From the NCBI GenBank assembly GCA_030531245.1, contig JAUNOA010000002.1, positions 29,731 to 93,730 of the forward strand: a DNA stretch of 64,000 nucleotides, in the 5' to 3' direction. The position numbers and the translations under genes were made by a program. The notes under the pieces are model-generated. The model was not told the DNA's origin. It searched no databases and saw nothing but the letters and a program-made list of their open reading frames with translations. The stretch comes from Lachnospiraceae bacterium. Its GTDB lineage: Bacteria; Bacillota; Clostridia; Lachnospirales; Lachnospiraceae. The first letter of the stretch is position 1. Each line of letters begins with the position of its first letter. Below, piece after piece: positions 52,987-62,762 of the stretch.

Positions 52987-53014
52987 TTGACTTTTGTTCA
53001 ATTTGATATACAAT
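52987..53014 (+). promoter_or_regulatory. Sigma-A type promoter for the lysine riboswitch leader
   Basis: TTGACT at 52987-52992 and TACAAT at 53009-53014 are 16 bases apart, just upstream of the riboswitch. Confidence 0.6.
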
Positions 53015-53028
53015 TAGATTAGTGATAG

Positions 53029-53180
53029 AGGTTGCGACTGACATAAGTAGCTTCGAAAAGCGGACAGGACCGCGAAGTGAAAGGGGATGCCGCCGAAGGG
53101 ACAGACTTCCTGAGAGTTTGTTGCCTGGGACTTTGGACAATATCCATCGGACTGTCGCTCGAATTATCTGAGCGGAGAGC
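53029..53180 (+). ncRNA. Lysine riboswitch (L box)
   Basis: The conserved blocks of the L-box aptamer occur in order: ATAGAGGTTGCGACT, then AAGTAG, then GTGAAAGGGGATGCCGCCGAAG, then TTGTTGCCTGGGAC, with GATA/TATC-type closing ends. It senses L-lysine and controls lysine biosynthesis or transport genes. The expression platform is the terminator directly downstream, so high lysine should reduce transcription of the transporter gene. Boundaries are approximate. Confidence 0.93.
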
Positions 53181-53203
53181 TGTCATGACCATATCGTAAA
53201 TGC

Positions 53204-53242
53204 GAATTGTCATGATGGACTATCATGACAATTTTTATTTTT
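53204..53242 (+). terminator. Regulated terminator of the lysine riboswitch
   Basis: AATTGTCATGAT at 53204-53215 pairs perfectly with ATCATGACAATT at 53221-53232, followed by TTTATTTTTT. An earlier GTCATGAC (53181-53188 region) can compete for the same bases, a likely antiterminator element. Confidence 0.85.
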
Positions 53243-53258
53243 TAGGGAGGTAGCAGTT

Positions 53259-54764
53259 ATGTTTATGAATTCATTTTGGGCGCTGGTTCCGCCGATTATC
53301 GCAATAGGTCTGGCACTCATCATCAAGGAAGCCTACAGCTCACTGTTCATCGGTGGAGTTATCGGTGCACTTTTTGTAGCAAACTTTCAGCCTGTAGCAG
53401 CACTTGATACATTGATCAATGACGGAATGGTTCCGGCAATTTCGGATAATGCAGGTATATTCCTTTTCCTGGTTATCCTCGGAATCGTAGTTGCTCTTAT
53501 CAATCTTTCGGGTGGTTCGGCAGCATTCGGAAGGTGGGCGGCAGTTCACATCAAGACCAAGGTCGGTGCAATGCTTGCCACATTCGTGCTTGGTATTCTT
53601 ATTTTCATTGATGACTATTTCAACTGTCTTACAGTCGGTGCGGTTATGAGACCGGTTACTGATTCACATAAGATCTCGCGCCAGAAGCTTGCTTATCTTA
53701 TCGATGCGACAGCAGCTCCGGTATGTATGATAGCTCCTGTTTCCTCATGGGCGGCAGCCGTTTCATCCACAGCTGAGGATCTTGATTGCGGACTCAGCGG
53801 AATCCAGCTGTTTATAAAGGCCATTCCGTTTAACTTCTACTCATTGTTCACATTTGTATTTATCATCGCAATCGGAATTATGAATTTTGATTATGGTGCT
53901 ATGGTGAAGTACCAGGAAGCAGCACAGAAGGGTGATCTCGGCGGACTTGCAAATGCAGAAGAGACAAAGATAAGCCAGAGAGGAAAACTTTGTGATCTCA
54001 TTATTCCTGTAGTGGTACTTATAATCACCTGTACGATAGGAATGCTTTACGTAGGCGGTTTCTTTGATGCTGAGTCAGGAAACTTCCACAACATTATAGG
54101 TTCATTCGGTGACACAGATGCATTTGTTGCACTTCCGTGGGGCGGTATCATCGCTCTGATCTTTACGGTAATCTATGTTCTGTGCAGAAAAACAGCAAGT
54201 TTTACAGAAGCAATGGAATGTGTGAAGAATGGTTTCTTTGCTATGGTTCCGCCGATTCTTATTCTGACACTTGCAGTTACTCTTAAGAATATGACAACTC
54301 TTCTTGGCGCACGTGAATTTATCGGAGCACTTATGGAAGGTGCCGCAGCCAGCCTCTTCAGTCTGCTTCCGGCAGTCATCTTCCTGGTTGGATGTTTCCT
54401 GGCATTTGCAACAGGAACTTCATGGGGTACATTCGGAATCCTTATTCCGATAGTAACAGCAATGTTCCCTGCAGATTCAACACTTCTTATAATCGGTATC
54501 TCAGCATGCCTTGCAGGTGCTGTATGCGGAGATCACTGTTCACCGATTTCCGATACGACCATCATGTCATCGGCAGGCGCTCAGTGTGAACATGTAACTC
54601 ACGTTGCAACCCAGCTGCCATATGCGATCACAGTTGCTGCGATATCGTTTGTAATGTACATAGTTGCCGGATTTGTTCAGAATGCAGCAATATGTCTCAT
54701 AATCGGAGCAGTACTTACTGTTGGTACACTGGTTGTAATCAAAAAGAAAGTCACTCAAAAATAA
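53259..54764 (+). CDS. lysW: NhaC-family antiporter-like lysine transporter (LysW type)
   Basis: 501 residues, about 12 membrane helices. The core SWGTFGILIPIVTAMFPAD and GDHCSPISDTTIMSSAGAQCEHVTHVATQLPY-type segment (landmarks GDHCSPISDTT) identify the NhaC Na+/H+ antiporter superfamily. Comparative genomics named L-box-controlled NhaC members LysW and predicted lysine transport. Here the riboswitch is directly upstream and the gene stands alone, so lysine import is the best guess. GGGAGG lies nine bases before the ATG. Confidence 0.85.
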   Translation: MFMNSFWALVPPIIAIGLALIIKEAYSSLFIGGVIGALFVANFQPVAALDTLINDGMVPAISDNAGIFLFLVILGIVVALINLSGGSAAFGRWAAVHIKTKVGAMLATFVLGILIFIDDYFNCLTVGAVMRPVTDSHKISRQKLAYLIDATAAPVCMIAPVSSWAAAVSSTAEDLDCGLSGIQLFIKAIPFNFYSLFTFVFIIAIGIMNFDYGAMVKYQEAAQKGDLGGLANAEETKISQRGKLCDLIIPVVVLIITCTIGMLYVGGFFDAESGNFHNIIGSFGDTDAFVALPWGGIIALIFTVIYVLCRKTASFTEAMECVKNGFFAMVPPILILTLAVTLKNMTTLLGAREFIGALMEGAAASLFSLLPAVIFLVGCFLAFATGTSWGTFGILIPIVTAMFPADSTLLIIGISACLAGAVCGDHCSPISDTTIMSSAGAQCEHVTHVATQLPYAITVAAISFVMYIVAGFVQNAAICLIIGAVLTVGTLVVIKKKVTQK

Positions 54765-54784
54765 AATATAATTTAACAGTGATG

Positions 54785-54820
54785 ATGTCCTGAAGCGACG
54801 ACGCTTCAGGACATTTTTAT
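54785..54820 (+). terminator. Terminator after lysW
   Basis: ATGTCCTGAAGCG at 54785-54797 and CGCTTCAGGACAT at 54802-54814 form a 13-pair stem with loop ACGA, followed by TTTTATTT. A weak second dyad TGATAAG/CTTATCA lies at 54822-54844. Confidence 0.92.
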
Positions 54821-54915
54821 TTGATAAGAAAATACGACTTATCATATTAAAAGTAGAAAAACCCAATTTATTGATGTATAATGATTCCGTATGCACTATA
54901 TGTTGGAGGTATAGG

Positions 54916-56835
54916 ATGGCAAAAGAAACTTACAATGCGTCCAGTATTACAGTTCTTGAGGGACTGGAAGCTGTACGTAAGAGACCCGGTATGTATATCG
55001 GCGGAGTAGGTCAGAAAGGGCTGAACCATCTCATCTATGAAATCATGGACAACTCGGTCGATGAGCACCTGGCAGGCCATTGTTCGGATGTATGGGTAAT
55101 ACTTGAGGCAGACGGTTCATGTACAGTCAGGGATAACGGCAGAGGTATTCCTGTTGAAATGCATGCCAAGGGAGTTTCGGCGGAACGTGTCGTTATGACG
55201 ACTCTTCATGCGGGAGGCAAATTTGATAATAACGCATATAAGACTTCAGGTGGTCTGCATGGTGTCGGTTCATCTGTTGTTAATGCTCTTTCGGAAGCGT
55301 TTACCATAGAAATCTCAAGAGGCGGTAAGGTTTACAGAGACACATACTCAAAAGGAAAACCCACCACGAAACTTGACAAGGGACTGCTCCCCGAGATCGG
55401 TACGTCCAGACAGACAGGAACGATGATCAATTTCTTTCCTGACGATACCATTTTCGAAAAGACAAAATTCCGTGCCGACTGGCTCAAGTCACGTATGCAC
55501 GAGACGGCATATCTTAACCCGGAGCTTACTCTGCATTACGAGAACAAGCGTCACGGTGAAGAGGAAAAATGCGATTTTCACGAGCCGGAAGGTATATCGG
55601 CTTATGTCAGAGAACTGAATACAGGAAAAACGACGGTCACTCCGGTTATCCATTTCAAAGGTACATCGGATGATGTGGAAGTTGAAGCGGCATTCCAGTT
55701 TGTTGATGCTTTTGAGGAGAACCTGCTGGGATTCTGCAACAACATTTTCACACAGGAGGGCGGAACACATATTACCGGATTTAAAACCAGATTCACACAG
55801 ACACTCAACGCTTACGCAAAGGATCTGGGAATCATCAAGGATAAGGATGTGCCTTTTACCGGTCCGGATACGCGTAACGGTATGACTGCTGTGCTTGCAA
55901 TCAAGCATAAGGACCCTATATTCGAAGGACAGACCAAGACAAAGCTTGCAAGTGCGGATGCCACAAAAGCTGTAACAAATGTTGTCGGTGAGGAACTGAC
56001 GAGATATTTCGACAGAAATGTTGACGTAGTCAAAGCGATTATCAGCTGTGCGGAGAAATCTGCGAAGATCCGTAAAGCAGAAGAGAAAGCCAAAACCAAT
56101 ATGCTTTCCAAGAGTAGATTCACCTTCGATTCCAACGGAAAGCTGGCAAACTGCGAGTCAAGAAATCCCGAGGAGTGTGAGATATTTATCGTCGAGGGAG
56201 ATTCCGCAGGCGGTACGGCAAAGGTGGCCAGAAAACGACGTTTCCAGGCGATACTGCCTATAAGGGGCAAGATACTGAACGTTGAGAAGGCATCGATGGA
56301 CAAGGTGCTCGGAAATGCAGAGATCAAGACGATGATCAATACGTTCGGCTGCGGATTTTCAGAAGGATACGGAAATGATTTTGATATAAGCAAACTCAGA
56401 TATAACAAAATTATTCTGATGACGGATGCCGATGTCGACGGAAGTCATATCGATACGCTGCTGCTGACCTTCCTGTATCGTTTTATGCCCGAACTGATAA
56501 CCGAGGGACATGTTTACTTAGCTCAGCCGCCGCTGTATAAAGCTATTCCGTCAAAGGGTGAGAGTGAATATCTCTATGACGATAAAGCACTGGAAAAATA
56601 TCGTGAGACACACAAAGGCAATTTCCAGCTGCAAAGGTATAAGGGCCTCGGAGAAATGGACGCGGACCAGCTGTGGGAGACTACACTTGATCCTGAGAAC
56701 AGAAGACTGAAGCAGATTGAGATAGAAGATGCCAAGCTTGCAAATGAAGTTACGGAAATGCTGATGGGAACGGATGTAGGACCGAGAAGAGATTTCATTT
56801 ACGAACATGCAAATGAAGCAGAGATTGACGCATAG
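54916..56835 (+). CDS. parE: Type II topoisomerase ATPase subunit (ParE/GyrB family)
   Basis: 639 residues. ATPase motifs DNSVDEH, RDNGRGIPVE and SGGLHGVGSSVVNALS, then the Toprim motifs IVEGDSAGGTAK and MTDADVDGSHI, with RYKGLGEMD near the end. It cuts and passes DNA with the partner encoded 14 bases on. The start at 54916 has GGAGG six bases upstream; a longer frame from 54871 includes a TATAAT and is rejected. ParE is preferred to GyrB because the partner lacks the GyrA box and neither dnaA, dnaN nor recF is adjacent. Confidence 0.85.
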   Translation: MAKETYNASSITVLEGLEAVRKRPGMYIGGVGQKGLNHLIYEIMDNSVDEHLAGHCSDVWVILEADGSCTVRDNGRGIPVEMHAKGVSAERVVMTTLHAGGKFDNNAYKTSGGLHGVGSSVVNALSEAFTIEISRGGKVYRDTYSKGKPTTKLDKGLLPEIGTSRQTGTMINFFPDDTIFEKTKFRADWLKSRMHETAYLNPELTLHYENKRHGEEEKCDFHEPEGISAYVRELNTGKTTVTPVIHFKGTSDDVEVEAAFQFVDAFEENLLGFCNNIFTQEGGTHITGFKTRFTQTLNAYAKDLGIIKDKDVPFTGPDTRNGMTAVLAIKHKDPIFEGQTKTKLASADATKAVTNVVGEELTRYFDRNVDVVKAIISCAEKSAKIRKAEEKAKTNMLSKSRFTFDSNGKLANCESRNPEECEIFIVEGDSAGGTAKVARKRRFQAILPIRGKILNVEKASMDKVLGNAEIKTMINTFGCGFSEGYGNDFDISKLRYNKIILMTDADVDGSHIDTLLLTFLYRFMPELITEGHVYLAQPPLYKAIPSKGESEYLYDDKALEKYRETHKGNFQLQRYKGLGEMDADQLWETTLDPENRRLKQIEIEDAKLANEVTEMLMGTDVGPRRDFIYEHANEAEIDA

Positions 56836-56849
56836 GAGATTACTGCACA

Positions 56850-59033
56850 ATGGAGAAAATCATTAAAACAGAATATGGCGAGGAGATGCAGAAAAGCTAT
56901 CTCGACTATTCAATGAGTGTTATCACGGCAAGAGCAATTCCAGATGCGAGAGACGGTCTTAAGCCTGTTCAGCGCAGAGTGCTTTATGATATGAGCGAGC
57001 TCAGAACAACACACGACAAGCCGCATAAAAAGTCTGCGCGTATCGTCGGTGACGCGATGGGTAAATACCATCCGCACGGTGATTCGTCTATATATGAGAC
57101 TCTTGTTGTCATGAGTCAGGCATGGAAAAAAGGGATGCCTCTTGTAGACGGACACGGAAATTTCGGATCGATTGAGGGAGACGGAGCCGCAGCGATGCGT
57201 TACACTGAAGCCAGACTCCGTAAGTTTACTGAAGATGTATATCTGAAAGATCTGGACAAGACGGTTGAGTATGTTCCCAACTATGACGGTGATACGGTAG
57301 AGCCGGAAGTGCTCCCGGTTAGAGTGCCGAATCTTCTGATAAACGGTGCTGACGGTATAGCGGTAGGTATGAGTACCAGCATACCTCCTCACAATCTCGG
57401 TGAGGTCTGTGATGCCTGCATCGCATATATAAAGAACCGGGATATTACCATTCCCGAACTTCTGCGTATAATGCCGGGACCGGATTTTCCGACAGGAGGA
57501 ATCGTAGCCAATAAGTCAGATCTTCAATTGATATATATGACAGGTATCGGAAAACTGAAGCTCCGGGGAAAAGTAGAGGTAGAACTCGGACGCAGAAAGA
57601 CTGATAAAGACAAGCTGATAATTTCCGAAATACCTTATACGATGATAGGCGCTGGAATAGGGAAGTTTCTTGAAGATGTGGCTGATCTCGTGGAGAAGAA
57701 AATACTTCCGGAAATAGTCGACATTTCCAATCAGTCAGATAAAGACGGAATGCGAATAGTGCTTGAACTCAAAAAAGACGCTGACATCAATAAGATAACA
57801 AATATCCTTTATAAGAAGACTAAACTTGAGGATACATTCGGTGTAAATATGCTGGCTATCGCGCATGGCAGACCGGAAACGCTGGATCTCAAGGGGATAC
57901 TGTCAAATTATCTGGATTTTCAGTATGAAAATCAGACAAAAAAATACAATGTACTGCTGGCCAAAGCATTGGACAAACAGGAAGTCGAAGAGGGTCTCAT
58001 TAGAGCCTGTGATGTAATTGACGATATTATCAGAATCATCCGTACATCCAAGACCCGCGAGCAGGCAAAAGAGCGCATCATGGGTGATCTGGGATTTACG
58101 GAGCGCCAGACGCAGGCAATACTTGAGATGAGGCTGTATAAGCTCATCGGACTTGAAGTGGATGCGCTTATCGCAGAGAATAAAGAAACTAAAAAGAATA
58201 TCAAGAGATACAGAGAGATACTGAAGTCCAAAGACTCCATGGATGACGTGCTCATTAAAGATCTTGAGGAAATCAAAAAAGAGTATGCGATCCCGAGACG
58301 TACACGACTCGAGGATGCTGCAGAGGCAGTTTATGAGGAACCTGCAATCGAGGAGGAAGAAGTAGTATTCGTTATGGATAAATTCGGATACTGCAAAACT
58401 ATCGACAGGGCCGTGTATGACAGAAATGCCGAAATCATCGAAACGGATTATAAGTTTGTTGTTCCGGTATGGAATATTGATAAATTGTGTTTCTTTACCT
58501 CAGCCGGAAATATGCACAGCGTAAAGGTTCTCGATATCCCGGCAGGAAAGATGAAGGACAAGGGAACTCCGCTGGACAATCTGTGCAAATTCAGTTCCGA
58601 CAAGGAGGAGATACTCGCAGTTCATCCGACAGCAGAGATGGACGGACACAGTATGGTATTTGTCACTGCGGACGGACTTGTAAAGAAGGTCAGCTGCACG
58701 GAATTTGAGACAAATAACAGGACAGTTGCCTCGACAAAACTCGCTGATGGTGATAAGCTTGTTTCAGTTATTCTGATAAATGTTCCCGAAACCGACATAG
58801 TGTTTGTAACAGATAATGATTATGTTCTCAGATTTCCTATGAGCGAAGTCAGTGAAATGAAGAAAACATCAAAGGGTGAAAAGGGAATGAAGCTCGGAAA
58901 GGGCGAGAGCGTCGTCAGTGCCTGGCTTATCGGAGCAACAAATGCAATTAAAGTCCGGGGACGTGACCTGCAGATAGGAAGACTTTCCGTGAGCCACAGA
59001 TACGGACGCGGCAGCAAGGTAAGACCGCAGTAG
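56850..59033 (+). CDS. parC: Type II topoisomerase cleavage subunit (ParC/GyrA family)
   Basis: 727 residues. The winged-helix and active-site region includes RAIPDARDGLKPVQRR, MGKYHPHGDSSIYETL and the catalytic tyrosine in AAMRYTEARL. The C-terminal pinwheel is short and lacks the GyrA-box motif QRRGGKG, so topoisomerase IV ParC is the better call, though gyrase-like activity cannot be excluded by sequence alone. The quinolone-resistance region keeps Ser at the usual first position (HGDS) and Glu at the second hotspot, both wild-type. AGGAG ribosome site, 14 bases after parE. Confidence 0.85.
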   Translation: MEKIIKTEYGEEMQKSYLDYSMSVITARAIPDARDGLKPVQRRVLYDMSELRTTHDKPHKKSARIVGDAMGKYHPHGDSSIYETLVVMSQAWKKGMPLVDGHGNFGSIEGDGAAAMRYTEARLRKFTEDVYLKDLDKTVEYVPNYDGDTVEPEVLPVRVPNLLINGADGIAVGMSTSIPPHNLGEVCDACIAYIKNRDITIPELLRIMPGPDFPTGGIVANKSDLQLIYMTGIGKLKLRGKVEVELGRRKTDKDKLIISEIPYTMIGAGIGKFLEDVADLVEKKILPEIVDISNQSDKDGMRIVLELKKDADINKITNILYKKTKLEDTFGVNMLAIAHGRPETLDLKGILSNYLDFQYENQTKKYNVLLAKALDKQEVEEGLIRACDVIDDIIRIIRTSKTREQAKERIMGDLGFTERQTQAILEMRLYKLIGLEVDALIAENKETKKNIKRYREILKSKDSMDDVLIKDLEEIKKEYAIPRRTRLEDAAEAVYEEPAIEEEEVVFVMDKFGYCKTIDRAVYDRNAEIIETDYKFVVPVWNIDKLCFFTSAGNMHSVKVLDIPAGKMKDKGTPLDNLCKFSSDKEEILAVHPTAEMDGHSMVFVTADGLVKKVSCTEFETNNRTVASTKLADGDKLVSVILINVPETDIVFVTDNDYVLRFPMSEVSEMKKTSKGEKGMKLGKGESVVSAWLIGATNAIKVRGRDLQIGRLSVSHRYGRGSKVRPQ

Positions 59034-59056
59034 TTTTAATCAAAGAAGGTAATAAA

Positions 59057-60142
59057 ATGGACAGAAAATTAAAAGTAGCTGTATTGGGAGCAACAGGAAT
59101 GGTAGGGCAGCGTTTTCTGACACTGCTTGAGAACCATCCGTGGTATGAAGTATCGGTTATCGCAGCAAGCCCGAGAAGTGCCGGGAAAACATATGAAGAG
59201 GCAGTAGGAGCAAGATGGAAAATGCAGACTCCGATGCCGGAAAAGTTTAAGAAGATGATAGTGGAGGATGTTTCCGATGTAGAGAAGGTGGCATCACAGT
59301 GTGATTTTGCTTTTTCTGCAGTTGATATGACCAAAGATGAAATCCGTGCGATTGAAGAAGCATATGCAAAGACGGAAACACCTGTTGTCAGCAACAATTC
59401 AGCACACAGATGGACACCGGACGTTCCTATGGTAGTTCCGGAGCTTAATCCCGGACATTACGATGTGATTCAGTATCAGAAGAAGAGACTCGGAACAACG
59501 AGAGGATTCATCGCAGTTAAACCGAATTGTTCGATTCAGAGCTATACCCCTGCACTTACTGCATGGATGGAGTACGAACCATATGAGGTAGTGGCAACCA
59601 CATATCAGGCAATCTCCGGAGCAGGAAAGACATTCAGAGACTGGCCTGAGATGGTTGAAAATATTATTCCGTATATCGGAGGAGAAGAAGAAAAGTCTGA
59701 GATGGAACCGCTTCGTATATGGGGCCATATTGAGAACGGAGTTATCGTACCGGCTGAGTCACCAAAGATTACCTGCCAGTGTATCAGAGTTCCTGTTCTG
59801 GACGGACACACGGCAGCCGCATTCGTTAAATTCAGAAAGCATCCGGGAAAGGATGAACTCATTGCGAAGCTTCGTGAATTCAGCGGCCTTCCGCAGAAAT
59901 ATTCGCTTCCGTCGGCACCGAAGCAGTTCATACAGTACTTGGAAGAAGATAACAGACCTCAGGTTAAACTGGATGTGGATTTCGAAAACGGAATGGGAGT
60001 CAGCATAGGAAGACTTCGTGAGGATAAGATATATGACTGGAAGTTCGTGGGACTTTCACATAATACATTAAGAGGAGCAGCAGGCGGCGGAGTTCTCAGT
60101 GCCGAGATGCTTACACAGTTAGGATATATCCAGAGTAAATAA
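59057..60142 (+). CDS. asd: Aspartate-semialdehyde dehydrogenase
   Basis: 361 residues. The N-terminal NADP motif LGATGMVGQRF, the catalytic Cys158 in KPNCSIQSY, and RLREDKIYDWKFVGLSHNTLRGAAGG near the end (landmarks GLSHNTLRGAAGG) identify the archaeal/fungal-like branch of the enzyme. It makes aspartate semialdehyde for lysine, threonine and methionine. It lies 23 bases after parC, and its stop overlaps the topoisomerase III start by one base. No riboswitch is seen before it. Confidence 0.92.
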   Translation: MDRKLKVAVLGATGMVGQRFLTLLENHPWYEVSVIAASPRSAGKTYEEAVGARWKMQTPMPEKFKKMIVEDVSDVEKVASQCDFAFSAVDMTKDEIRAIEEAYAKTETPVVSNNSAHRWTPDVPMVVPELNPGHYDVIQYQKKRLGTTRGFIAVKPNCSIQSYTPALTAWMEYEPYEVVATTYQAISGAGKTFRDWPEMVENIIPYIGGEEEKSEMEPLRIWGHIENGVIVPAESPKITCQCIRVPVLDGHTAAAFVKFRKHPGKDELIAKLREFSGLPQKYSLPSAPKQFIQYLEEDNRPQVKLDVDFENGMGVSIGRLREDKIYDWKFVGLSHNTLRGAAGGGVLSAEMLTQLGYIQSK

Positions 60143-62088
60143 TGAAGAATCTTTACATCGCCGAGAAACCGAGCGTAGCCGCGCAGTTTGCGGATGCACT
60201 CGGAGTCAAAGCCCGGAGAGGCAATGGTTTCATAGAAGATGACGGTCATATCATAACATGGTGTGTCGGACATCTGGTAACCATGTGCTATCCTGAAAAA
60301 TATGATAGTAAACTTAAAAGATGGAGTCTTGAGACGCTGCCTTTTTTGCCTGCGGAATTCAAATATGAGCTTATTGAAGATGTGAAGCCTCAGTTCAATA
60401 TCGTCTCGAAGCTGCTGAACAGGGAAGATGTAGGATGTATATATATCTGTACCGACTCCGGACGTGAGGGAGAATATATCTACAGACTTGTAGATATGAT
60501 GGCAGGTGTAAAAGACAAGACCAGAAAGAGAGTATGGATCGATTCGCAGACTCAGGAGGAAATATTGCGCGGAATACGCGAAGCAAAGGACTGGTCAGCG
60601 TATGACAACCTGAGCGATTCGGCATATCTGCGTGCAAAAGAAGATTATTTGATGGGAATCAATTTTTCAAGACTCCTGACGCTTAAATACGGAAATACAC
60701 TTTCCGCCATTATGAAAAGAGACAAAACCATTATCAGCATCGGACGTGTAATGACCTGTGTGCTGGGAATGGTCGTAAGGCGGGAGAGGGAAATACGTGA
60801 TTTCGTGAAGACTCCATTTTACAGGATAATGGCTGATATAGACGGAATCAATGCAGAGTGGAAAGTGACACCGGATTCGGAATATTTTGAGTCATCGAAA
60901 CTGTACAGGGAAAACGGATTTAAGACTGAAAAAGACGCAAAAGAACTGATTGATAAGATAAAAACGGCCGGGGTACCGGCGGAACTTGTCAAATCGGAAA
61001 AGAAGAAGGAGACGAAAAATCCTCCGCTTCTGTATAATCTTGCGGAAATCCAGAATGACTGTTCAAGAAAATTCAAGATAAGCCCGGATGAGACACTTAA
61101 GATTATTCAGGAACTTTATGAGAAAAAACTTGTGACTTACCCCAGAACGGATGCACGTGTGCTTTCAAGTGCAGTGGCAAAGGAAATAGGAAAAAATCTG
61201 AACGGGATATCCAAACTTCCGCAGTACTCCGGTTTTACAAAGCTTATATCGGAATCCGAATCATGGAAAAAAATCGGTAAATCAAGATATACCAATGACA
61301 GTCAGATCACGGACCATTATGCCATCATTCCGACAGGACAGGGACTGAATGCATTAAACTCCCTCGGCACAATGCAGACAAATGTATACGATCTGATAGT
61401 AAGACGATTCCTCAGTATTTTCTATCCGCCTGCAATATATGATAAGGTTGCTATGGAGTTTGCTGCAGGAAGAGAGCATTTTTTTGCAAATTTCAAAGTG
61501 CTCAGGCAATCAGGATATCTTGATATCGTCGGAGCAGAGAAAAAAAGTGACGATGATGAAGTTGCAGGAGAGGCACCGGATATCAGGAAAGGTTCAAAAC
61601 TGAATATCAGAAGCCTGGAAATCAAGGAAGGCGAAACCACTCCTCCGAAGAGATATAATTCAGGATCCATGATACTTGCGATGGAAAATGCGGGTCAGCT
61701 GATAGAAGACGAGGAGCTGCGCAGTCAGATCAAGGGAAGCGGTATAGGAACTTCGGCAACAAGAGCCGAGATACTGAAAAAGTTATGTACGATAAAATAC
61801 CTGGCGCTTAACCATAAAACTCAGATCATTACGCCGACACTGCTGGGTGAAATGATATATGACACAGTGGATATGAGTATGCGTCAGATGCTTAATCCCG
61901 AACTCACCGCAAGCTGGGAAAAAGGATTGTCATATGTTGCAGAAGGCAGCATTAGTTCAGACGAATATATGGAGAAGCTGAATACATTCGTTGCAGGCAG
62001 ATGTTCGTCGGTAATGAAACTGAATAATCAGTCAGTACTAAAGGAGAATTATGAAAAAATCAGAGGCAGCTATAAAAAATCTGTTTGA
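60142..62088 (+). CDS. topB: DNA topoisomerase III
   Basis: 648 residues of type IA topoisomerases. An N-terminal Toprim domain (LYIAEKPSVAAQFADAL; acidic triad in TDSGREGEYIYR) precedes the catalytic region with Tyr333 in TYPRTDARV. ISIGRVMTCVLGMVV and ENAGQLIEDEEL are further family marks. It relaxes and decatenates DNA. It has no C-terminal zinc fingers. It overlaps asd by one base and the next gene by 38 bases. Confidence 0.9.
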   Translation: MKNLYIAEKPSVAAQFADALGVKARRGNGFIEDDGHIITWCVGHLVTMCYPEKYDSKLKRWSLETLPFLPAEFKYELIEDVKPQFNIVSKLLNREDVGCIYICTDSGREGEYIYRLVDMMAGVKDKTRKRVWIDSQTQEEILRGIREAKDWSAYDNLSDSAYLRAKEDYLMGINFSRLLTLKYGNTLSAIMKRDKTIISIGRVMTCVLGMVVRREREIRDFVKTPFYRIMADIDGINAEWKVTPDSEYFESSKLYRENGFKTEKDAKELIDKIKTAGVPAELVKSEKKKETKNPPLLYNLAEIQNDCSRKFKISPDETLKIIQELYEKKLVTYPRTDARVLSSAVAKEIGKNLNGISKLPQYSGFTKLISESESWKKIGKSRYTNDSQITDHYAIIPTGQGLNALNSLGTMQTNVYDLIVRRFLSIFYPPAIYDKVAMEFAAGREHFFANFKVLRQSGYLDIVGAEKKSDDDEVAGEAPDIRKGSKLNIRSLEIKEGETTPPKRYNSGSMILAMENAGQLIEDEELRSQIKGSGIGTSATRAEILKKLCTIKYLALNHKTQIITPTLLGEMIYDTVDMSMRQMLNPELTASWEKGLSYVAEGSISSDEYMEKLNTFVAGRCSSVMKLNNQSVLKENYEKIRGSYKKSV

Positions 62089-62725
62089 TCTTGACCATAC
62101 GATGGCGAGATCTCTTTTCGAGACATATGAGTATCCGTGGGAGGTGCTGGACGGAATAGGTGAGTTTATCCTGAAGATCGGTCCGACACTTCCGGAGGAT
62201 GAGTATTACAATCCTGTGGAGAATGTCTGGATACATAAGACAGTTAAGGCGTACCAGACTATTTCCATCACCGGCCCGACCATAATCGGTGAAGGGACGG
62301 AACTTCGCCCGGGAGCATTTGTCAGGGGAAATGTCATCGCCGGAAGAAACTGTGTCATGGGAAATGCCTGTGAATATAAGAACTGCATCCTGTTCGATGA
62401 AGTTCAGACACCTCATTATAATTATATAGGGGACTCTATACTGGGCTATAAAAGTCATACAGGCGCACAGGCTCTGACAAGCAATGTAAAGTCGGATAAG
62501 AAGAATGTTGTTATTCATTTTGAGGATGGGGATGTTGAAACCGGGCGTAAGAAAGTCGGTGCAATGATAGGAGATCATGTAGAGGTCGGATGCTCGAGTG
62601 TGCTTAATCCGGGTACGATAATAGGCAGAAATACAAACATTTATCCGCTTACAAGTGTAAGAGGAACTGTTCCGGCGGATTCCATAGTGAAAAACACCTC
62701 CGAAACAGTTGCAAAACGCGTCTGA
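62051..62725 (+). CDS. Left-handed beta-helix acyltransferase/nucleotidyltransferase-like protein (GlmU C-terminal type)
   Basis: 224 residues. After a helical start, hexapeptide repeats (ISITGPTIIGEGTELRPGAFVRG..., landmarks GPTIIG, GAFVRG, CSSVLNPGTIIGRN) form a left-handed beta helix as in GlmU acetyltransferases. The pyrophosphorylase half is absent. The proteins are often annotated UDP-N-acetylglucosamine pyrophosphorylase, although they can only match its second half. Actual activity is unknown, with sugar acetylation possible. AAAGGAG precedes the ATG inside topB. Confidence 0.8.
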   Translation: MKKSEAAIKNLFDLDHTMARSLFETYEYPWEVLDGIGEFILKIGPTLPEDEYYNPVENVWIHKTVKAYQTISITGPTIIGEGTELRPGAFVRGNVIAGRNCVMGNACEYKNCILFDEVQTPHYNYIGDSILGYKSHTGAQALTSNVKSDKKNVVIHFEDGDVETGRKKVGAMIGDHVEVGCSSVLNPGTIIGRNTNIYPLTSVRGTVPADSIVKNTSETVAKRV

Positions 62726-62762
62726 GTATGATAAACTATCTCGGTGTCATTAGGAGGATGCT

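Noticed and set aside
53019..53213. Antisense open frames across the riboswitch
   Set aside because: They are readings of the structured lysine aptamer; the RNA explains the conserved sequence.
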